Assembly: GCF_001613005.1 (NCBI RefSeq)
Contig: NZ_BDBN01000025.1
Location: 1-44,264, forward strand
DNA length: 44,264 bases
Reading direction: 5' to 3'
Source of the DNA: Nocardia nova NBRC 15556
GTDB taxonomy: Bacteria > Actinomycetota > Actinomycetes > Mycobacteriales > Mycobacteriaceae
Under the pieces are notes generated by a model. The model had not been told where the DNA came from. It searched no databases and saw nothing but the letters and a program-made list of their open reading frames with translations. A program made the translations under genes and the position numbers. This document shows, in pieces, positions 35,917-43,706 of the stretch (positions are counted from its first letter, which is position 1; each line of letters starts with the position of its first letter).

Positions 35917-35959
35917 TTGACTCACTGACCCCGCTACCCTAGCCTGAACACCGTTCAAG
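35917..35959 (+). promoter_or_regulatory. bioB promoter and BioQ operator in the bioQ-bioB intergenic region
   Basis: TTGACT (35917-35922) and TAGCCT (35940-35945) are 17 nt apart and read towards bioB. The BioQ palindrome CCTGAACACCGTTCAAG (35943-35959) covers the -10 box and the expected start point. Since the region also serves the divergent bioQ gene, one bound repressor could control both. Confidence 0.83.
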
Positions 35960-36070
35960 TTGCACGGCATGGACGCGCAGGCCCGGAGGCGGCAGCCTGC
36001 GTAACCACGGAGGGCCCAGTCCATGCCACTACGGGCACGGCCGCACCGGCCGAAAGAAGGGATTCGTGCT

Positions 36071-37084
36071 GTGACGCAGGCACCCGTGAAGACCGACATT
36101 CTGGCCACCGCGCGTGAGCAGGTTCTCGAACGTGGCGTCGGGCTGACTCAGGAGCAGACCCTCGAGGTGCTGCGTCTGGGCGACGACCAGCTCGAGCCGC
36201 TGCTGGAGCTCGCGCACGAGGTGCGGATGAAGTGGTGCGGCCCCGAGGTCGAGGTCGAGGGCATCATCTCGCTCAAGACCGGCGGCTGCCCGGAGGACTG
36301 CCACTTCTGCTCGCAGTCGGGTCTGTTCCAGTCGCCGGTGCGCGCCGCCTGGCTCGACATCCCGAGCCTGGTCGAGGCCGCGAAGCAGACCGCCAAGACC
36401 GGCGCGACCGAATTCTGCATCGTCGCCGCCGTGCGCGGTCCGGACGAGCGCCTGATGGCGCAGGTCGCCGCCGGCGTCGAGGCCATTCGCAACGAGGTCG
36501 ACATCCAGGTCGCCTGCTCGCTGGGCATGCTCAACCAGGAACAGGTCGATCAGCTCGCCGCCATGGGCGTGCACCGCTACAACCACAACCTCGAGACCTC
36601 CCGCTCGCACTTCCCGAACGTGGTCACCACCCACACCTGGGAGGAGCGCTGGGACACCCTGCGCATGGTGCGTGAGGCCGGTATGGAGGTGTGCTGCGGC
36701 GGCATCCTCGGTATGGGCGAAACCCTGGAGCAGCGGGCCGAATTCGCCGCCGATCTGGCCGAATTGGAGCCCGACGAGGTTCCGTTGAACTTCCTCAACC
36801 CGCGCCCGGGCACCCCCTTCGGTGACCTCGAGGTGCTGCCCGCGGCCGACGCGCTGCGCGCCGTCGCCGCGTTCCGGCTCGCGCTGCCGCGCACCATCCT
36901 GCGCTTCGCCGGCGGCCGCGAGATCACCCTGGGCGACCTCGGCGCCAAGCAGGGCATCCTGGGCGGGATCAACGCCGTCATCGTCGGCAACTACCTGACC
37001 ACCCTCGGTCGTCCCGCCGAGGCGGATCTGGACCTGCTCACCGATCTGAAGATGCCGATCAAGGCGCTCAACGAGACCCTCTGA
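36071..37084 (+). CDS. bioB: Biotin synthase
   Basis: 337 residues of a radical-SAM enzyme that inserts sulfur into dethiobiotin. The [4Fe-4S] motif C73-x3-C77-x2-C80 is in [14 protein letters not shown]. The SAM and substrate regions follow ([51 protein letters not shown]). The auxiliary-cluster residues include the conserved arginine in AGGRE. GTG 36071 follows GAAGGGA at about 9 nt and gives the common actinobacterial N-terminus. It leads the operon bioB-bsaP-DUF2567 under the BioQ operator. Confidence 0.97.
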   Translation: MTQAPVKTDILATAREQVLERGVGLTQEQTLEVLRLGDDQLEPLLELAHEVRMKWCGPEVEVEGIISLKTGGCPEDCHFCSQSGLFQSPVRAAWLDIPSLVEAAKQTAKTGATEFCIVAAVRGPDERLMAQVAAGVEAIRNEVDIQVACSLGMLNQEQVDQLAAMGVHRYNHNLETSRSHFPNVVTTHTWEERWDTLRMVREAGMEVCCGGILGMGETLEQRAEFAADLAELEPDEVPLNFLNPRPGTPFGDLEVLPAADALRAVAAFRLALPRTILRFAGGREITLGDLGAKQGILGGINAVIVGNYLTTLGRPAEADLDLLTDLKMPIKALNETL

Positions 37085-37155
37085 GCGCCCGCGGCCGCGG
37101 CGGTTCGGGTATTGTCGAGCAGCTGGAGAGCTGCACTTCATAAGGGGTTTCGCGA

Positions 37156-37392
37156 ATGGTGGTCCAGATGCCACAGCCTGATATGCAAGAGCGCTACAAC
37201 CCGTACACGGGGAAGCGGATCGTCGTGGGTCTCGACGATCCGGTGCCGGCGGCCGCGGCCCTGGGCCTGGAACCGCCGCGTTACTGCGAGCACTGCGGCC
37301 GCCGGATGATCGTGCAGGTGAGTCCGGACGGCTGGTGGGCTAAATGCTCCCGGCACGGGGTGATCGATTCCCACAGCCTGGACCATCGCTGA
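37156..37392 (+). CDS. bsaP: Biotin synthase auxiliary protein BsaP
   Basis: 78 residues, directly after bioB. It has a small cysteine cluster C44-x2-C47 in [10 protein letters not shown] and C64-x2-H67 in WAKCSRHG, and the leading [12 protein letters not shown] motif. Homologues (Rv1590 type) have been described as BsaP, an iron-sulfur protein that supports BioB activity in mycobacteria and other aerobic actinobacteria. Its place in the operon fits this. ATG 37156 follows AAGGGG at about 8 nt. A short hairpin GCAGCT-GGAG-AGCTGC (37119-37134) lies in the leader between bioB and this gene. Its stop overlaps the next start as TGATG. Confidence 0.88.
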   Translation: MVVQMPQPDMQERYNPYTGKRIVVGLDDPVPAAAALGLEPPRYCEHCGRRMIVQVSPDGWWAKCSRHGVIDSHSLDHR

Positions 37393-38018
37393 TGACCTCC
37401 CGCGGCGCCGCCGCAGCCTCTCCCGCACCGCGCGAGCTGCGGGCGGCGCTGGGAATCGTCGCGGCGGTGCTGGTGGTCAGCATCATCGGCGGCGGAGTGT
37501 GGGCCATGCTCGCCCCGACCGAGAAGGTCTTCGTCGTCGAACCCGGTAGCGGTATGGCGCTCACCGGCGAAAGCGCGCACCGCTTCGACGCGGTCGCGAT
37601 CTTCGGCTGCGTCGGTTTCGTGGCCGGCTTGCTCACCGCCGCCGCGGTGTGGCGCTGGCGCGTGATGCGCGGGCCGATCATGCTGGCGAGTCTGCTGATC
37701 GGCTCGCTGGCCGGGGCCTGGGTGATGTCGTGGTTCGGCGAACAGGTCGCGCGCTGGATCCACCCCCGCTCACACAACCCGCCCGTGCACACCGTCGTGG
37801 AGCTCGCGCCCACCGTCGAAGGCTGGACCGCTCTCCTGCTGCAACCGCTGATCGCCGGACTGGTCATCCTCCTGCTGTCGGCGCTGAGCACCTCCGAGGA
37901 CCTCGGGAGCGGCCGCGGTGACACGGCGGAACCCGCACCCCGCACGCCACTTTCCGAGGTGACCTACGGCCCCTACCATCGGCCCGGGTCCTATCAGAAC
38001 GCCGATTCGCAGCGCTGA
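37392..38018 (+). CDS. Membrane protein, DUF2567-like, in the bioB operon
   Basis: 208 residues with about four membrane segments: near residues 20-40 (LGIVAAVLVVSIIGGGVWAML), 68-86 (AIFGCVGFVAGLLTAAAVW), 93-112 (GPIMLASLLIGSLAGAWVMSW) and 148-168 (LLLQPLIAGLVILLLSAL). The C-terminus is polar. It matches in size and place the Rv1591 protein of M. tuberculosis, which I believe carries DUF2567. Function is unknown. ATG 37392 overlaps the bsaP stop (TGATG), so translation is coupled and a role near biotin metabolism is plausible. Confidence 0.8.
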   Translation: MTSRGAAAASPAPRELRAALGIVAAVLVVSIIGGGVWAMLAPTEKVFVVEPGSGMALTGESAHRFDAVAIFGCVGFVAGLLTAAAVWRWRVMRGPIMLASLLIGSLAGAWVMSWFGEQVARWIHPRSHNPPVHTVVELAPTVEGWTALLLQPLIAGLVILLLSALSTSEDLGSGRGDTAEPAPRTPLSEVTYGPYHRPGSYQNADSQR

Positions 38019-38085
38019 ATCGCGCCGACCACGTTGCGCCACTGGGTGAATGCTGTCGTGCGCGGCATGGCTGACCGCTGCCGGC

Positions 38086-38122
38086 AGCCCGGATCGCCGC
38101 TTATTCGATGGCGATCCGGGCT
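38086..38122 (+). terminator. Hairpin at the end of the bioB operon
   Basis: A perfect 13-bp inverted repeat (AGCCCGGATCGCC with its complement, arms 38086-38098 and 38110-38122) and an 11-nt loop lie 68 nt after the last stop of the operon. No T run follows. It is 50 nt before the small ORF at 38173, so it could act as a terminator or as a leader structure for that ORF. Confidence 0.6.
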
Positions 38123-38172
38123 CGCGGTGGTTACCGTTGCGGCGGATCAGCCAGGAGGGGAGGTGTATACGA

Positions 38173-38349
38173 ATGGCAGGAACGAACGCGCGAATCGGAA
38201 GTGATTGCGCGGCAACCGCACAGCTCGAACGGCCCGATCTCACCGCGTGGCGGCGTCGGCACGAACTTCGCCGGTCCGCTGCGGCGCAGCCGGTGGCGAA
38301 CAAGCGCACCTATCGGCGCACGGTCAAGCATCGGGATCGGCAGTGGTGA
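38173..38349 (+). CDS. Possible small basic protein (58 aa)
   Basis: 58 residues, unusually basic: the last 35 residues carry many Arg and Lys and end KRTYRRTVKHRDRQW. The support is a very strong ribosome binding site region (AGGAGG and GGGGAGG, 38153-38163) placed 9 nt before ATG 38173. There is no family similarity that I recognise. It is convergent with the DedA gene with a 16-bp gap. It could be a real small protein, perhaps nucleic-acid binding from its charge, or a chance frame. Confidence 0.45.
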   Translation: MAGTNARIGSDCAATAQLERPDLTAWRRRHELRRSAAAQPVANKRTYRRTVKHRDRQW

Positions 38350-38365
38350 GCCGGCGGTAGGGGAT

Positions 38366-39010
38366 TCACCGACCGTCGTGGGTGGCGTGGTATTCGGATT
38401 CGATCTTCTTCTCCTGGCGTCGTTCCCGCAGCTTCCACACGATCAGCGCCACGACGACGATCACCACGACCGCGATCGCCATATCGCGGCCGACGGTCTT
38501 CGCCACCTTCTCGTAGGAATTGCCGGCGATGTAGCCGAGGACCACGAAGGTCGTTCCCCAGACGATGCCGCCGAAGGCGTTGAACGAGAGGAACCTCGGG
38601 TACGGCATACGGGAGGCGCCCACCAGGGCCGGCATCACCGCGCGGAAGAAGGCGGTGAAGCGGCCGAGGAAGACCGCCCAGCCGCCGCGGCGGGCGAGGA
38701 ATTCCTGAGCGTTGTCCAGACGACCGCGGTGCTTGTCCAGGTAGGAGGCGGCGAGCAGGCGGCTGCCGAAATGTTTGCCCACCTCGTAGCCCACCGAGTC
38801 GCCGATGATCGCTGCGGCCACCACCAGCAGGATCATCACCCACAGCAGGACATGCCCCTGGCTGGCCGCGACACCGCCGAGGACGGCCGCCGTCTCGCCC
38901 GGAATCACGAAGCCGACGAAGATCGCGTCCTCGGCGAAGACGAGCAGGCCCACCGTCAGGTAGATCCACACCGGCGCGATATCGAGAATCCGGTGCATCA
39001 GCGATTCCAT
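38366..39010 (-). CDS. DedA family membrane protein
   Basis: 214 residues with four to five membrane segments and a basic C-terminal tail. DedA (SNARE-associated) hallmarks are GFVIPGETAAVLGGVAA and FLGRFTAFFRAVMPALVGASRMPYPRFLSFNAFGGIVW, with the conserved arginine and proline of the reentrant region. Members transport or flip lipid carriers such as undecaprenyl phosphate or phosphatidylethanolamine; which applies here is unknown. ATG 39010 is preferred. It follows nrtR on the same strand after 110 bp. Confidence 0.9.
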   Translation of the reverse strand: MESLMHRILDIAPVWIYLTVGLLVFAEDAIFVGFVIPGETAAVLGGVAASQGHVLLWVMILLVVAAAIIGDSVGYEVGKHFGSRLLAASYLDKHRGRLDNAQEFLARRGGWAVFLGRFTAFFRAVMPALVGASRMPYPRFLSFNAFGGIVWGTTFVVLGYIAGNSYEKVAKTVGRDMAIAVVVIVVVALIVWKLRERRQEKKIESEYHATHDGR

Positions 39011-39120
39011 TCCGCCGACGCTACCGTGCGCGGACCACAGGCGTCGGCGGCGGTCGGCGCACATCGTTCGCAGTGACCCCGCTGCCGCGGGCGGTCCGCT
39101 CACACAGCGGCGGAGACCGC

Positions 39121-39897
39121 TCACCCCGGGGGGCGCAACGCCGCGAATTCGTCGGTGACCCGAATCTCGTCGTCGGTGAACCGATAGACCGCCGCCGGCC
39201 GCCCGCCCGATTTACCGGGCGCGGCGGTCTCCCCGGTCGGCGTGATCACTTTGCGGCGACTCAGCACGCGCTGCAGATTAGTGGTGTCGACCTCGTAACC
39301 CAGAGCGGTGCAATAGATTTCGCGCAAGGTCGACATGGTGAACGTCGAAGGCGCCAGGGCGAAGGCGATATTGGTGTACGACAGCTTCGCCGCCAGCCGG
39401 GTGCGGGCGTGATGGACGACGGTGCCGTGGTCGAACGACATGTTCGGCAGCGCGGAAACCGGATGCCAGCGGGTGTCGGCGGGCAGTTGCGGGTCCGCGG
39501 TCAGCGGCACCAGACCCAGATAGGCCGAGGCGATGCGGCGCACCCCGGGCACGCGATGCGGATCACTGAAGACCGACAGCTGCTCGATATGCCACAGCTC
39601 CCGCACGTCGACCTTCTCGGCCAGCTGACGGCGGGCGGAGGTGTCGAGATCCTCGTCGTCGCGCAGCCGGCCGCCGGGCAGCGACCAGGTGCCGGTCTGC
39701 GGTTCCATCGCCCGCTGCCACAGCAGCACCCCGAGTTCGGTGCGTCGCCCGTGATTGCCGCGCGGACTCTGTGGATCCACCGGTTCGCTCGCAATCACCG
39801 AGCGATCACCCTCCGGACCTGCGGTGACGGTGTCCATGAAGCGACGAACCTGGAACACCGCGGTGAGCGATTCGTGAATGGTGCTACTATGGGCCAC
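39121..39897 (-). CDS. nrtR: NrtR-type NAD biosynthesis repressor (Nudix + winged helix)
   Basis: 258 residues. The first 165 form a Nudix fold (TAVFQVRRF, GVLLWQRAMEPQTGTWSLPGGRL). The C-terminal part is the NrtR winged helix (SYTNIAFALAPSTFTMSTLREIYCTALGYEVDTTNLQRVLSRRKVITPTG). The Nudix box reads GGRLRDDEDLDTSARRQLAEKVDV, lacking the REUxEE glutamates needed for hydrolysis, so it is likely a pure sensor. NrtR responds to ADP-ribose or related metabolites and represses NAD genes. An extra loop of about 30 residues (residues 20-50) lies between the first two strands. GTG 39897 is preceded at 7 nt by TACAAT, so the mRNA is probably leaderless. It is divergent from nadABC. Confidence 0.9.
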   Translation of the reverse strand: MAHSSTIHESLTAVFQVRRFMDTVTAGPEGDRSVIASEPVDPQSPRGNHGRRTELGVLLWQRAMEPQTGTWSLPGGRLRDDEDLDTSARRQLAEKVDVRELWHIEQLSVFSDPHRVPGVRRIASAYLGLVPLTADPQLPADTRWHPVSALPNMSFDHGTVVHHARTRLAAKLSYTNIAFALAPSTFTMSTLREIYCTALGYEVDTTNLQRVLSRRKVITPTGETAAPGKSGGRPAAVYRFTDDEIRVTDEFAALRPPG

Positions 39898-39920
39898 GTT
39901 TTCGATTGTAAGTCGAAAAC
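39898..39920. promoter_or_regulatory. Probable NrtR operator between nrtR and nadA
   Basis: A perfect 8-bp inverted repeat GTTTTCGA-N7-TCGAAAAC starts at the base next to the nrtR GTG. Its centre holds the nrtR -10 box TACAAT (minus strand, plus coordinates 39905-39910). It lies 72 bp before the nadA ATG. TTGTAA (39906-39911) and GCTAAT (39930-39935) could form the nadA promoter. Binding would block both genes. Confidence 0.8.
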
Positions 39921-39991
39921 CGGGTTGAAGCTAATCGGCCCGGGGTGATGCGACCGGTGAGGGTGCCGGGCGCATGAGGAAGGAGCATGCC

Positions 39992-41023
39992 ATGGCGTCA
40001 CCGACGCAGGCATTCGCAGCGCAGGTCGTCGACGGTCCGGCCGGTTACGGCGGAGTCGAGGCCACACCGGAGTGGGCGGCCGAGATCAAGCGACTCGCGC
40101 GCGAGCGCAACGCCACCATCCTGGCGCACAACTACGAACTACCCGAGATCCAGGACATCGCCGATCACGTAGGCGATTCCCTCGCACTGTCGCGGATCGC
40201 CGCCGATGTCCCCGAGGACACCATCGTGTTCTGCGGTGTGCACTTCATGGCCGAGACCGCGAAGATCCTGAGCCCGGACAAGACCGTGCTGATTCCGGAT
40301 CAGCGCGCCGGATGTTCGCTGGCCGACTCCATCACCGCCGACGAGCTGCGCGCGTGGAAGGCCGAGCATCCCGGCGCCGTGGTGGTGTCGTATGTGAACA
40401 CCACCGCCGCGGTGAAGGCCCTGACCGACATCTGCTGCACCTCGTCCAACGCCGTCGACGTGGTCGCGTCGATCGATCCCGGCCGCGAGGTGCTGTTCCT
40501 GCCCGACCAGTTCCTCGGCGCGCACGTCAAGCGCGTCACCGGTCGCGAGAACATGCACATCTGGGCCGGTGAATGCCACGTGCACGCGGGGATCAACGGT
40601 GACGAGCTCACCGAACAGGCCCGCACCCATCCCGATGCGGAACTGTTCGTGCACCCCGAGTGCGGGTGTGCCACGTCGGCTCTCTACCTCGCCGGCGAGG
40701 GTGCCTTCCCGGCCGACCGGGTGCACATCCTGTCCACCGGCGGCATGATCGACGCCGCCAAGAACGCGCAATCGAAGCAGGTGCTGGTCGCGACCGAGGT
40801 CGGCATGCTGCATCAGCTGCGCAAGGCCGCGCCGGACATCGACTTCCAGGCGGTCAACGATCGCGCCGCCTGCAAGTACATGAAGATGATCACCCCGGCG
40901 GCGCTGTTGCGATGCCTGACCGACAACGTCGACGAGGTGCACGTCGATCCGGAAACCGCAGCGCTGGCACGCAATTCGGTGCAACGCATGATCGCCATCG
41001 GCAATCCCGGCGGCGGCGAATAG
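39992..41023 (+). CDS. nadA: Quinolinate synthase A
   Basis: 343 residues. It condenses iminoaspartate with dihydroxyacetone phosphate to quinolinate, using a [4Fe-4S] cluster. The three ligand cysteines fall in FCGVHFM, HPECGC and AACKYMKM, the positions used in the family. [21 protein letters not shown] and [13 protein letters not shown] complete the active site. ATG 39992 follows AGGAAGGAG at 6 nt, so the in-frame ATG at 39974, which precedes that site, is rejected. First gene of nadABC. Confidence 0.96.
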   Translation: MASPTQAFAAQVVDGPAGYGGVEATPEWAAEIKRLARERNATILAHNYELPEIQDIADHVGDSLALSRIAADVPEDTIVFCGVHFMAETAKILSPDKTVLIPDQRAGCSLADSITADELRAWKAEHPGAVVVSYVNTTAAVKALTDICCTSSNAVDVVASIDPGREVLFLPDQFLGAHVKRVTGRENMHIWAGECHVHAGINGDELTEQARTHPDAELFVHPECGCATSALYLAGEGAFPADRVHILSTGGMIDAAKNAQSKQVLVATEVGMLHQLRKAAPDIDFQAVNDRAACKYMKMITPAALLRCLTDNVDEVHVDPETAALARNSVQRMIAIGNPGGGE

Positions 41024-41064
41024 CACCGGCACCCGCCTCCGGGCGGGCCGGAAAGGTTCGATCG

Positions 41065-42804
41065 ATGATGATGACGCCTTCGATCGGCTGGGAAGCCGAA
41101 GCTGATCTGGTGGTGATCGGTGGCGGTGTCGCGGGTTTGACCGCGGCCCGCACCGCCTCGCTGCGGGGGTTGCGGGTCCTGACCCTGAGCAAGGGCGGCC
41201 CGACGGATACGTCCACGCAATACGCACAGGGTGGGATCGCGGTCGTCGCGCCCGACGGCGACACCGTCGACTCCCATGTCGCCGACACCGTCGACGCCGG
41301 GGCGGGACTGTGCGACGCGCAGGCGGTGCGCTCCATCGTGGCGGGCGGCCGGGATGCCGTCGCGGCGCTGACCGACCTGGGCGCGGTCTTCGATCTCGGC
41401 CGCGACGGCCAGGTGTCGCGCACCCGCGAGGGTGGACACAGCACTCGCCGCATCATCCACGCCGGTGGTGACGCCACCGGCGCCGAGGTGCAGCGCGCGC
41501 TCAACGCCGCCGGCCTGCCCGTGCTGTTCGGCACCGCGGCCCTCGACATCGTCACCGGGCCCGACGGTGTGCGCGGTGTGATCGTGGTGTCGGACCAGGG
41601 GTTCGGCATCGTGCACACGCCGGCTGTCCTGCTGGCCACCGGCGGTCTCGGCCAGCTCTACGCCTGCAGTACCAATCCGCCCGGGGCCACGGCCGACGGC
41701 ATCGCGCTGGCGCTGCGGGCCGGTGCGCTGGTCGCCGATCTGGAATTCGTGCAGTTCCACCCCACCGTGCTGTTCAGTCCCGGCGGGCTGGGCCGGCGAC
41801 CGCTGATCAGCGAGGCGGTGCGCGGCGAGGGCGCGGTGCTGGTCGATTCGAACGGTGATTCGGTGACCGCCGGTGTCGATCCGCGGGGGGATCTGGCGCC
41901 GCGCGATATCGTCTCCAAGGCCATCGCCGCCCGGATGCGACAGCTCGGCACCGATCATGTGTATCTCGACGCTCGCGCGATCGACGGTTTCGCACAACGA
42001 TTTCCGACGATCACCACCTCGTGCCGCGCCGCGGGCCTGGATCCGCGTGCCGACCTGATCCCGGTCGCGCCGGCCGCGCATTTCCAGTGCGGCGGGGTCG
42101 TCACCGATACCCACGGGCGTACCGCCGTCCCCGGCCTGTACGCGGCCGGCGAAGTGGCGCGCACCGGTCTGCACGGCGCGAACCGGCTGGCATCGAACAG
42201 CCTGCTCGAGGGCCTGGTCGTCGGCGAGCGAGTGGGTGCCGCCGCGGCCGAGCGGAGCGCTTCCGCATCGGAGGTGACCTCGGTGCCGGAGATGTCGTTG
42301 CCGCGCATCGACCGCACCGCCCTGCAACAGTTGATGTCGGCACACGCCGGCGTGGTGCGCGACGGTGACGGGCTGCGCGGGGCGATGCTGCGCGTCCTGC
42401 ATCTGCGCGGTGGCGGATCCGGGAAATCCGAGGCCGCGGATGCTACGGAAGGCGCTGTGACACAAGGGGTTACCGGCGCGGAGCCGTCCGATCCCGCGGA
42501 CGACGGAGGCGGCCGCGCGCCGGAAACAGCCGCAGTGCAGGCGATTTCGCGGCTCCACGGCGAGCATGCCGGCGTGCTGGCCGCGGTGGAGGACGCCGCC
42601 CTGACCCTGACCGCGCGGACCCTGCTCCTCGCGGCCACCGCCCGCGCGGAAAGCCGCGGCTGCCATACCCGATCCGATTACCCCGATCCGCGCGATGAGT
42701 TGCGGCGCAGCGTCGCGATCCGGCTCGGTGACGACGGCCGTCCGCAGGTCGTCGCCGATCCGCTCCCCGCCGCGGACCCGCTGCCGGCGGTGAGCACCCG
42801 ATGA
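41065..42804 (+). CDS. nadB: L-aspartate oxidase
   Basis: 579 residues. It oxidises aspartate to iminoaspartate, passed on to NadA, with FAD. The FAD motif VVIGGGVAGLTAARTA is at the N-terminus, followed by STQYAQGGIAVV, GGHSTRRIIHAGGDATG, ALVADLEFVQFHPT, HFQCGGVVTDTHGRT and GLYAAGEVARTGLHGANRLASNSLLEGLVVG. The protein is longer than the usual 530 or so because of a low-complexity insertion of about 40 residues (about 449-491; Gly, Ser, Glu, Ala, Asp, Pro) in the C-terminal helical domain. ATG 41065 follows GAAAGG at 8 nt. nadC follows after 34 bp. Confidence 0.96.
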   Translation: MMMTPSIGWEAEADLVVIGGGVAGLTAARTASLRGLRVLTLSKGGPTDTSTQYAQGGIAVVAPDGDTVDSHVADTVDAGAGLCDAQAVRSIVAGGRDAVAALTDLGAVFDLGRDGQVSRTREGGHSTRRIIHAGGDATGAEVQRALNAAGLPVLFGTAALDIVTGPDGVRGVIVVSDQGFGIVHTPAVLLATGGLGQLYACSTNPPGATADGIALALRAGALVADLEFVQFHPTVLFSPGGLGRRPLISEAVRGEGAVLVDSNGDSVTAGVDPRGDLAPRDIVSKAIAARMRQLGTDHVYLDARAIDGFAQRFPTITTSCRAAGLDPRADLIPVAPAAHFQCGGVVTDTHGRTAVPGLYAAGEVARTGLHGANRLASNSLLEGLVVGERVGAAAAERSASASEVTSVPEMSLPRIDRTALQQLMSAHAGVVRDGDGLRGAMLRVLHLRGGGSGKSEAADATEGAVTQGVTGAEPSDPADDGGGRAPETAAVQAISRLHGEHAGVLAAVEDAALTLTARTLLLAATARAESRGCHTRSDYPDPRDELRRSVAIRLGDDGRPQVVADPLPAADPLPAVSTR

Positions 42805-42838
42805 CCGCCGCCACGCACCACCTGCTGAGGAGTAGATG

Positions 42839-43699
42839 ATGGCACTGGACCCGCAACTCGACCCCGGGGAACTGCGCACCCTGATCCGCACCGCCCTCGA
42901 CGAGGATCTGCGCTACGGGCCCGACATCACCTCGGCCGCAACGGTTCCCGCCGAGGCGACCGTCAAGGCCGCGATGGTCTCACGCCAGCCGGGCACGGTG
43001 GCCGGCATCGACGTCGGGCTGCTGGTGCTCGACGAGGTGATCGGCGCCGGGAACTACGAGGTGACCGATCGCGTCGCCGACGGCACTCGCGTCGGCCCGG
43101 GCGACGCGGTGCTGACGGTCGTCGCGCCGACCCGGCAGTTGCTGACCGCCGAGCGCACCATGCTCAACCTGGTCACCCACATGTCGGGAATCGCCACCGC
43201 CACCGCCGCCTGGGTGGACGCCGTCGAGGGCACCGAGTGCCGCATACGCGACAGCCGCAAAACCCTGCCGGGGCTGCGTGCGCTGCAGAAGTATGCGGTG
43301 CGCGTCGGCGGTGGCGTCAACCATCGGATGGGCCTCGGCGACGCCGCCCTGATCAAGGACAACCACGTCGTGGCCGCCGGATCGGTGGTCGCCGCGCTGC
43401 GTGCGGTGCGCGAACTGGATCCCGATATCGAATGTGAGGTCGAGGTCGACAGCCTCGATCAGCTCGACGCCGTCCTCGCCGAGGATGTGGAACTGGTGCT
43501 GCTGGACAACTTCCCGTTGTGGGCCACCCAGGCAGCCGTCCAGCGCCGCAACAGCCGCTCGCCGCGCACGAAACTCGAATCCTCCGGCGGGCTCTCCCTC
43601 GAGTCCGCCGCCGACTACGCGCGCACCGGCGTCGACTATCTGGCGGTCGGCGCTCTCACTCATTCGGTGCGGGTGCTGGATCTCGGCCTGGACATGTGA
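42839..43699 (+). CDS. nadC: Nicotinate-nucleotide diphosphorylase (quinolinate phosphoribosyltransferase)
   Basis: 286 residues. It converts quinolinate and PRPP to nicotinate mononucleotide, ending the de novo branch of NAD synthesis. Motifs: DEDLRYGPDITS near residue 24, RTMLNLVTHMSGIAT, RDSRKTLPGLRALQKYAVRVGGGVNHRMGL with substrate-binding Arg/Lys, IKDNH, VEVDSLDQL and LLDNFPLW, then SSGGLSLESAADYARTGVDYLAVGALTHS. GAGGAG (42827-42832) is 6 nt before ATG 42839 and only 3 nt before ATG 42836, so I choose the former. Last gene of the operon, 7 bp from the convergent gene. Confidence 0.96.
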   Translation: MALDPQLDPGELRTLIRTALDEDLRYGPDITSAATVPAEATVKAAMVSRQPGTVAGIDVGLLVLDEVIGAGNYEVTDRVADGTRVGPGDAVLTVVAPTRQLLTAERTMLNLVTHMSGIATATAAWVDAVEGTECRIRDSRKTLPGLRALQKYAVRVGGGVNHRMGLGDAALIKDNHVVAAGSVVAALRAVRELDPDIECEVEVDSLDQLDAVLAEDVELVLLDNFPLWATQAAVQRRNSRSPRTKLESSGGLSLESAADYARTGVDYLAVGALTHSVRVLDLGLDM

Positions 43700-43706
43700 G
43701 GGCGGA

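Noticed and set aside
35899..36108. Longer bioQ starting upstream of GTG 35898
   Set aside because: It would run through the operator and into the bioB promoter, while the GTG has a good ribosome binding site and the expected N-terminus.
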